From contig JAOZRC010000159.1 of the NCBI GenBank assembly GCA_029940345.1, forward strand, positions 1-9,666: a DNA stretch of 9,666 bases, in the 5' to 3' direction. How positions within the stretch are numbered: the first letter of the stretch is position 1; each line of letters begins with the position of its first letter. Below the pieces are notes generated by a model. That model was not told the origin of the DNA, made no database searches, and saw only the letters and a list, made by a program, of their open reading frames with translations. The translations under genes and the position numbers were made by a program. Shown here one piece after another: positions 7,252 to 9,666 of the stretch. The stretch comes from Desulfobacterales bacterium. Its GTDB lineage: Bacteria; Desulfobacterota; Desulfobacteria; Desulfobacterales; JAUCGF01.

Positions 7252-7290
7252 TGTCAATAAAATTATGGATGCAATAATTTATTCTTGACA
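7252..7290. promoter_or_regulatory. Imperfect palindrome, candidate shared operator
   Basis: The left arm TGTCAATAAAATTAT (7252-7266) is matched by the right arm ATAATTTATTCTTGACA (7274-7290), allowing a small length difference, around a 7-nt centre GGATGCA. The arms end in outward-facing TTGACA hexamers, so a protein bound here could control transcription both ways. The arms are AT-rich, so part of the symmetry could be chance. The regulator is unknown. Confidence 0.4.
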
Positions 7291-7314
7291 GCTATTGTTT
7301 CATTTTGATATGAA
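7285..7314 (+). promoter_or_regulatory. Likely sigma70 promoter of the MttB-family gene
   Basis: A consensus -35 TTGACA (7285-7290) is followed after 18 nt by TATGAA (7309-7314), which matches four of six -10 positions. Transcription would start about 30 nt before the start codon. The -35 overlaps the right arm of the palindrome, so repressor binding there would block this promoter. Confidence 0.5.
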
Positions 7315-7337
7315 TCATTTTTATATCCCTTCAATTT

Positions 7338-7343
7338 AAGGAG
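7338..7343 (+). promoter_or_regulatory. Ribosome binding site of the MttB-family gene
   Basis: A near-perfect AAGGAG lies 9 nt before the ATG at 7353, which fixes the start and predicts good translation. Confidence 0.85.
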
Positions 7344-7352
7344 AAAATAACT

Positions 7353-8573
7353 ATGCCAATCAATACTGATCAAATAAAACAATCAACATCTTTACTTGGC
7401 CGGGAAACCGTTGATATGCTGATGCAGGTTCATCAGGATGCGCTTTGGATTTTGGAAAATATGGGAGTGGGCTGCAAACAGCCTGAAATTGTCGCCGCTT
7501 TTAAAAAATATGAGTCGGATGGCAAGGCGATTCTTTATGAAGATCGCATCTATATCACCGAAGATTTGGTCAAAGAGTGTCTGGCAAGCGTGCCGGGCGT
7601 CGCTGAATTTTTTGTGCCGCGCAACAGCTTTTTTATCGGCGGCACCGCCCCTTATGTGTATGACGACATCAAAGGTGAGGGCGGCATATTGCCGACAATC
7701 GAACATGTGAAGCGTATCGCCCAAATTGCTGAACAAAATGCGATTGTAGCTGGTATGGGACGCGGCGTAAAAATAAAAAACGATATTAAGCAGATGAATT
7801 GCATGGCTGAAAATTGCTCCAAACCGCTATATTTGGCAGTAACCTCTGATAATGCGCTTGAGCGTGCGAAAGAGTTGCATGCCCAAAGAGGCAATCTGAT
7901 GATTGTGTTTTGCCTGACGCGCCCGCCGCTGGAGGTCAATGAAAATTTTTCGGATAATTTCGTACAGGTCGTGCAGGCGGGGTTGCCTATTTTCATTTCA
8001 GCCATGCCTATGGCCGCAATCAGCGCTCCGTTTTGTTATAGCGGTGTATTGTCAATGACACACGCCGAAGTGTTATTTGGCTTATGCGCCTCACAACTGC
8101 TTAATCCAGGCATTACGGCTATTCACGCCGGCTTTCCGACTATCGCCGACCCGCGCTTCGACTATAACCCCAATTACGGTTTGAAAAGCCATAATTTATT
8201 AAACATCCTGATGGCGCATCTAAATATGATTTTAGACATACCGTCGTTCCAGAGTTGCGCGACAACCAATGAAGAGCATCTCACTCCAAAAGCCTTTGAA
8301 GACACGCGCAACGGTCATGCTTTGGCGCTGAAATACGGGTTTCACATGATGCGCCATCCTTTCGCTTTTTTACGCCATCTGATTGATTTTTCCTTTGCCA
8401 AACTGGAAAGAGCGATTCAGATTGCCCAAGAGACTGATCCGAATGACGCGCCTGAGATTGATATGCCAGTTTACGATGAAAGAGGGATGGAATCAATCCA
8501 AAAAATCGGTTTGGGGATGTATCGGGATGATTCTTTGACAACGTCTAATTTTGGCAGGATTTTTGTAGAGTAA
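7353..8573 (+). CDS. MttB-family (trimethylamine methyltransferase-like) protein, short non-pyrrolysine form
   Basis: MttB-superfamily proteins move a methyl group from a quaternary or tertiary amine to a cobalamin-carrying corrinoid protein. The prototype MttB uses pyrrolysine; many relatives, such as the glycine betaine methyltransferase MtgB, do not. Family blocks are the N-terminal helix LMQVHQDALWILENMGVG (about 23-40), GGTAPYVYD (97-104), PTIEHVKRIAQIAEQ (114-128), AMPMAAISAPFCYSGVLSMTHAEVL (218-241) and EDTRNGHALALKYGFHMMRH (316-335). There is no in-frame TAG and the stop is TAA, so pyrrolysine is not used. At 406 residues it is shorter than the ~470-500 usual for the family and ends in an atypical tail (MPVYDERGMESI, then TTSNFGRIFVE). 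It may be a distinct subfamily or a shortened form. No corrinoid protein or reductive activase gene is in the window. The adjacent betaine transporter remnant hints at a betaine-like substrate, but this is inference. Confidence 0.85.
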   Translation: MPINTDQIKQSTSLLGRETVDMLMQVHQDALWILENMGVGCKQPEIVAAFKKYESDGKAILYEDRIYITEDLVKECLASVPGVAEFFVPRNSFFIGGTAPYVYDDIKGEGGILPTIEHVKRIAQIAEQNAIVAGMGRGVKIKNDIKQMNCMAENCSKPLYLAVTSDNALERAKELHAQRGNLMIVFCLTRPPLEVNENFSDNFVQVVQAGLPIFISAMPMAAISAPFCYSGVLSMTHAEVLFGLCASQLLNPGITAIHAGFPTIADPRFDYNPNYGLKSHNLLNILMAHLNMILDIPSFQSCATTNEEHLTPKAFEDTRNGHALALKYGFHMMRHPFAFLRHLIDFSFAKLERAIQIAQETDPNDAPEIDMPVYDERGMESIQKIGLGMYRDDSLTTSNFGRIFVE

Positions 8574-8602
8574 AGGATTTAATTTACAAACCAAAGGGGC
8601 TA

Positions 8603-8635
8603 AGAAAAGCTTGATCTTGCAGATCAGGCTTTTCT
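8603..8635. terminator. Hairpin terminator between convergent units
   Basis: AGAAAAGCTTGATC (8603-8616) pairs with GATCAGGCTTTTCT (8622-8635) across a 5-nt loop, a 14-bp stem with one G-U type pair. The A-rich outer left arm and T-rich outer right arm suit termination in either direction. It lies 30 nt after the MttB-family stop and just downstream of the minus-strand transporter remnant, so it could end both units. Confidence 0.7.
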
Positions 8636-8651
8636 GTTGAAAAAAATGAGA

Positions 8652-8921
8652 TTATTTAAGCAGTGCCTTTGACTTCAGCCAATCCTGCGCCACCTTAGCT
8701 TCAGCCTCATGCCCAACGTCCACGCGTTTGTTCAATTCCTGCATATCGGTAGCGTCTTTTTGCTTGAAAAAAGTTGTATAGGCGGTGCCGGTATATTCAT
8801 AGTAAAAATCAATTTCGCCCTGTTCAAGCGATTTTCGGACTAAACCGCTCTTGACTTCGACTTCAAAGCCCGCTTTTTCCAACAATGCTTTGGCCAACGC
8901 CGGAAGCAGATACTGTTCCGT
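8652..8921 (-). pseudogene. Remnant of glycine betaine/osmoprotectant substrate-binding protein (OpuAC type)
   Basis: The 89 codons begin at TEQYLLPALAKALLEKAGFE, which matches the region just after the mature N-terminus of OpuAC/YehZ-type binding proteins (normally about 270-310 residues). They continue through RKSLEQGEIDFYYEYTGTAY, a highly characteristic block. After FFKQKDATD the sequence jumps to MQELNKRVDV and AKVAQDWLKSKALLK, which resembles the extreme C-terminus of the same family. The signal peptide and about 180-200 internal residues are therefore missing, with the internal scar near 8740. There is no proper start codon or ribosome binding site. Upstream it is joined out of frame to the ATPase remnant near 8921. 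It cannot form the two-lobed betaine-binding fold and is a dead gene in the sequence as given. Confidence 0.85.
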
Positions 8922-9421
8922 TCTTGCAGCCTAAGAAATTCATCCTGAATTTGCTCGCGGTTGATGAGGTCTATAGCACCAAACGGCTCGTCCATCATAA
9001 CAATCTCCGGATCCGCGGCCAGTCCGCGCGTCACGCCCACACGTTGCTGCTGCCCGCCTGACAGTTCAGCCGGATAGCGCGACCGGAAGATATCCGGATC
9101 AAGGCGCACCATGGTTAAAAGCTCATCCACACGCTCTGCAATTTTTTTATGTTCCCAATTCAGGAGCTTGGGAACCACGGCAATATTATCAGCAATGGTT
9201 TTATTCGGAAACAGGCCGATGTCCTGGATAACATACCCCATCTGGCGCCGCAACTGCACGGTGTCCATCTCCATCACATCCTGGCCGTTCATCTTAACAG
9301 TGCCACGCGTGATCGATTCGAGCCGGTTAGTAAGCCGTAATGTAGTGGTTTTGCCGCATCCAGAAGGCCCCAAATAAATCACAGTTTCGCCTTTTTGGAT
9401 ATCGAAAGTCACATCTTTATT
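8922..9421 (-). pseudogene. Remnant of glycine betaine/osmoprotectant ABC transporter ATPase (ProV/OpuCA type)
   Basis: The reading frame NKDVTFDIQKGE leads into a full Walker A (GPSGCGKTT), Q-loop (QDIGLFPN), ABC signature (LSGGQQQRVGVTRGLAADP) and Walker B (EIVMMDEPFGAIDLINREQIQDEF). These match ATPases that energise quaternary-amine uptake. Both ends are damaged. The first ~20 codons are missing: a TGA lies directly upstream (9422-9424) and no matching N-terminus follows. After DEFLRLQ the sequence passes into substrate-binding-protein DNA in the wrong frame, so the H-loop, the C-terminal helical part and any CBS domains are absent. The permease gene or genes normally found here are gone. 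Translation from the GTG at 9412 would give a 190-residue chimera with a nonsense tail; I judge it non-functional. Confidence 0.85.
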
Positions 9422-9530
9422 TCATTTTACTAAATAGGTATTCAAACACATTTTGAAACAACTGATAGTATCTTGGAGCATATCATATCAATAACAAAAT
9501 AAATATTTCTATATGATAGAAAGGAATGCT
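9422..9530. other. AT-rich spacer, no gene recognised
   Basis: This stretch lies directly upstream of the broken ATPase start. It is strongly AT-rich and contains short minus-strand frames of about 20 codons that match nothing I know. An 8-nt inverted repeat (TATCATAT at 9481, ATATGATA at 9511) is visible but expected by chance in such sequence. The missing 5' end of the ATPase gene is not here in any frame I can recognise. Confidence 0.5.
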
Positions 9531-9666
9531 TTATTTTAACCGCACAGGTCGATAAATTTCATCCCGGCCGAAAATCAAAGGACGCCTGCATATTTATAAC
9601 AAAAAGCCTTTGGGAAAGGGATCCGACGTATCGCAGATAAATTCATGAATACCGGTAATGTAGGCG
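9531..9666 (-). pseudogene. Partial or broken 3' end of an unrecognised gene
   Basis: From the right edge, one minus-strand frame reads AYITGIHEFICDTSDPFPKG, then FLL and a TAA stop (9594-9596). The same frame resumes with ICRRPLIFGRDEIYRPVRLK to a second TAA (9531-9533). The residue composition looks protein-like on both sides of the first stop, so this could be an intact gene ending at 9594 or a gene with a nonsense mutation. I do not recognise the family. Only 23 codons before the first stop are visible, so the coding call itself is uncertain. The stop is TAA, so amber suppression is not an explanation. Confidence 0.3.

Larger units (their letters stand above)
7153..7352. other. AT-rich divergent control region
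   Basis: This 200-nt gap separates the starts of the divergent mmgE/prpD and MttB-family genes and must hold both 5' control regions. It is visibly more AT-rich than the flanking genes. It contains an imperfect palindrome at 7252-7290, a good plus-strand promoter overlapping the palindrome's right edge, and the MttB-family ribosome binding site. A minus-strand TTGACA is present (7257 to 7252), but the -10 at normal spacing is poor (GAAACT). Confidence 0.65.

Noticed and set aside
7353..8573. Pyrrolysine-containing MttB
   Set aside because: There is no in-frame TAG and the gene ends in TAA, so the protein belongs to the non-pyrrolysine part of the superfamily.
8840..9412. An intact small ABC ATPase of 190 residues
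   Set aside because: Its last ~27 residues are binding-protein DNA read in the wrong frame, and the H-loop and N-terminal strand are missing.
9481..9518. An operator formed by TATCATAT and ATATGATA
   Set aside because: An 8-nt inverted repeat separated by 22 nt is expected by chance in such AT-rich sequence, and no intact gene follows it.
1..9666. tRNA or rRNA genes
   Set aside because: No cloverleaf-like or conserved rRNA segments were recognised by eye in the intergenic stretches, although a covariance-model search was not possible.

Overview
The window is a bacterial chromosomal segment of moderate GC with long, well-formed genes. An MttB-family methyltransferase, an MmgE/PrpD protein, a glycine-betaine-type ABC transporter remnant, a small palindromic element ending in a GGGGACG-type motif and a degenerate TCAGGTTTC intergenic array together suggest an anaerobic Desulfobacterota (former Deltaproteobacteria) genome. 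That taxonomic call rests on gene content and remembered repeat style, not on a search.

Layout from left to right: (1) 1-167 is non-coding, with a 9-nt tandem repeat. (2) 168-4664 (minus) is a 1498-residue GlmS-like protein, about two and a half times the length of ordinary glucosamine-6-phosphate synthase. It has an N-terminal Ntn glutaminase-type domain split by a ~290-residue insertion, a GlmS-like SIS-SIS pair, and a second, strongly diverged SIS-SIS pair at the C-terminus. (3) 4754-5617 (minus) is an RpiR-family regulator (HTH plus SIS). (4) 5656-5837 is a 182-bp, nearly self-complementary MITE-like element. (5) 5836-7152 (minus) is an MmgE/PrpD-family protein. (6) 7153-7352 is an AT-rich divergent control region with an imperfect palindrome, a likely sigma70 promoter and a strong ribosome binding site. 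(7) 7353-8573 (plus) is a short MttB-family methyltransferase without pyrrolysine. (8) 8603-8635 is a hairpin terminator between convergent units. (9) 8652-9421 (minus) holds the remains of a glycine betaine/osmoprotectant ABC transporter, in which an ATPase fragment is joined directly to a twice-truncated substrate-binding protein. (10) 9422-9666 is an AT-rich spacer and the broken or partial end of an unrecognised gene.

The three minus-strand genes probably once formed one transcription unit (mmgE/prpD, rpiR, glmS-like), now interrupted by the palindromic element. The RpiR regulator, which senses sugar phosphates through its SIS domain, directly precedes the GlmS-like gene, so autoregulated amino-sugar or sugar-phosphate metabolism is the simplest reading. 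The MttB-family gene beside a dead betaine transporter suggests former quaternary-amine metabolism.

The most unusual object is the giant GlmS-like protein. By my hand alignment, its two isomerase halves keep complementary parts of the GlmS sugar site: the first keeps the Glu/Lys/Glu and C-terminal Lys residues, and the second keeps the His that in normal GlmS comes from the neighbouring subunit. This suggests a covalent pseudo-dimer with one composite active site.
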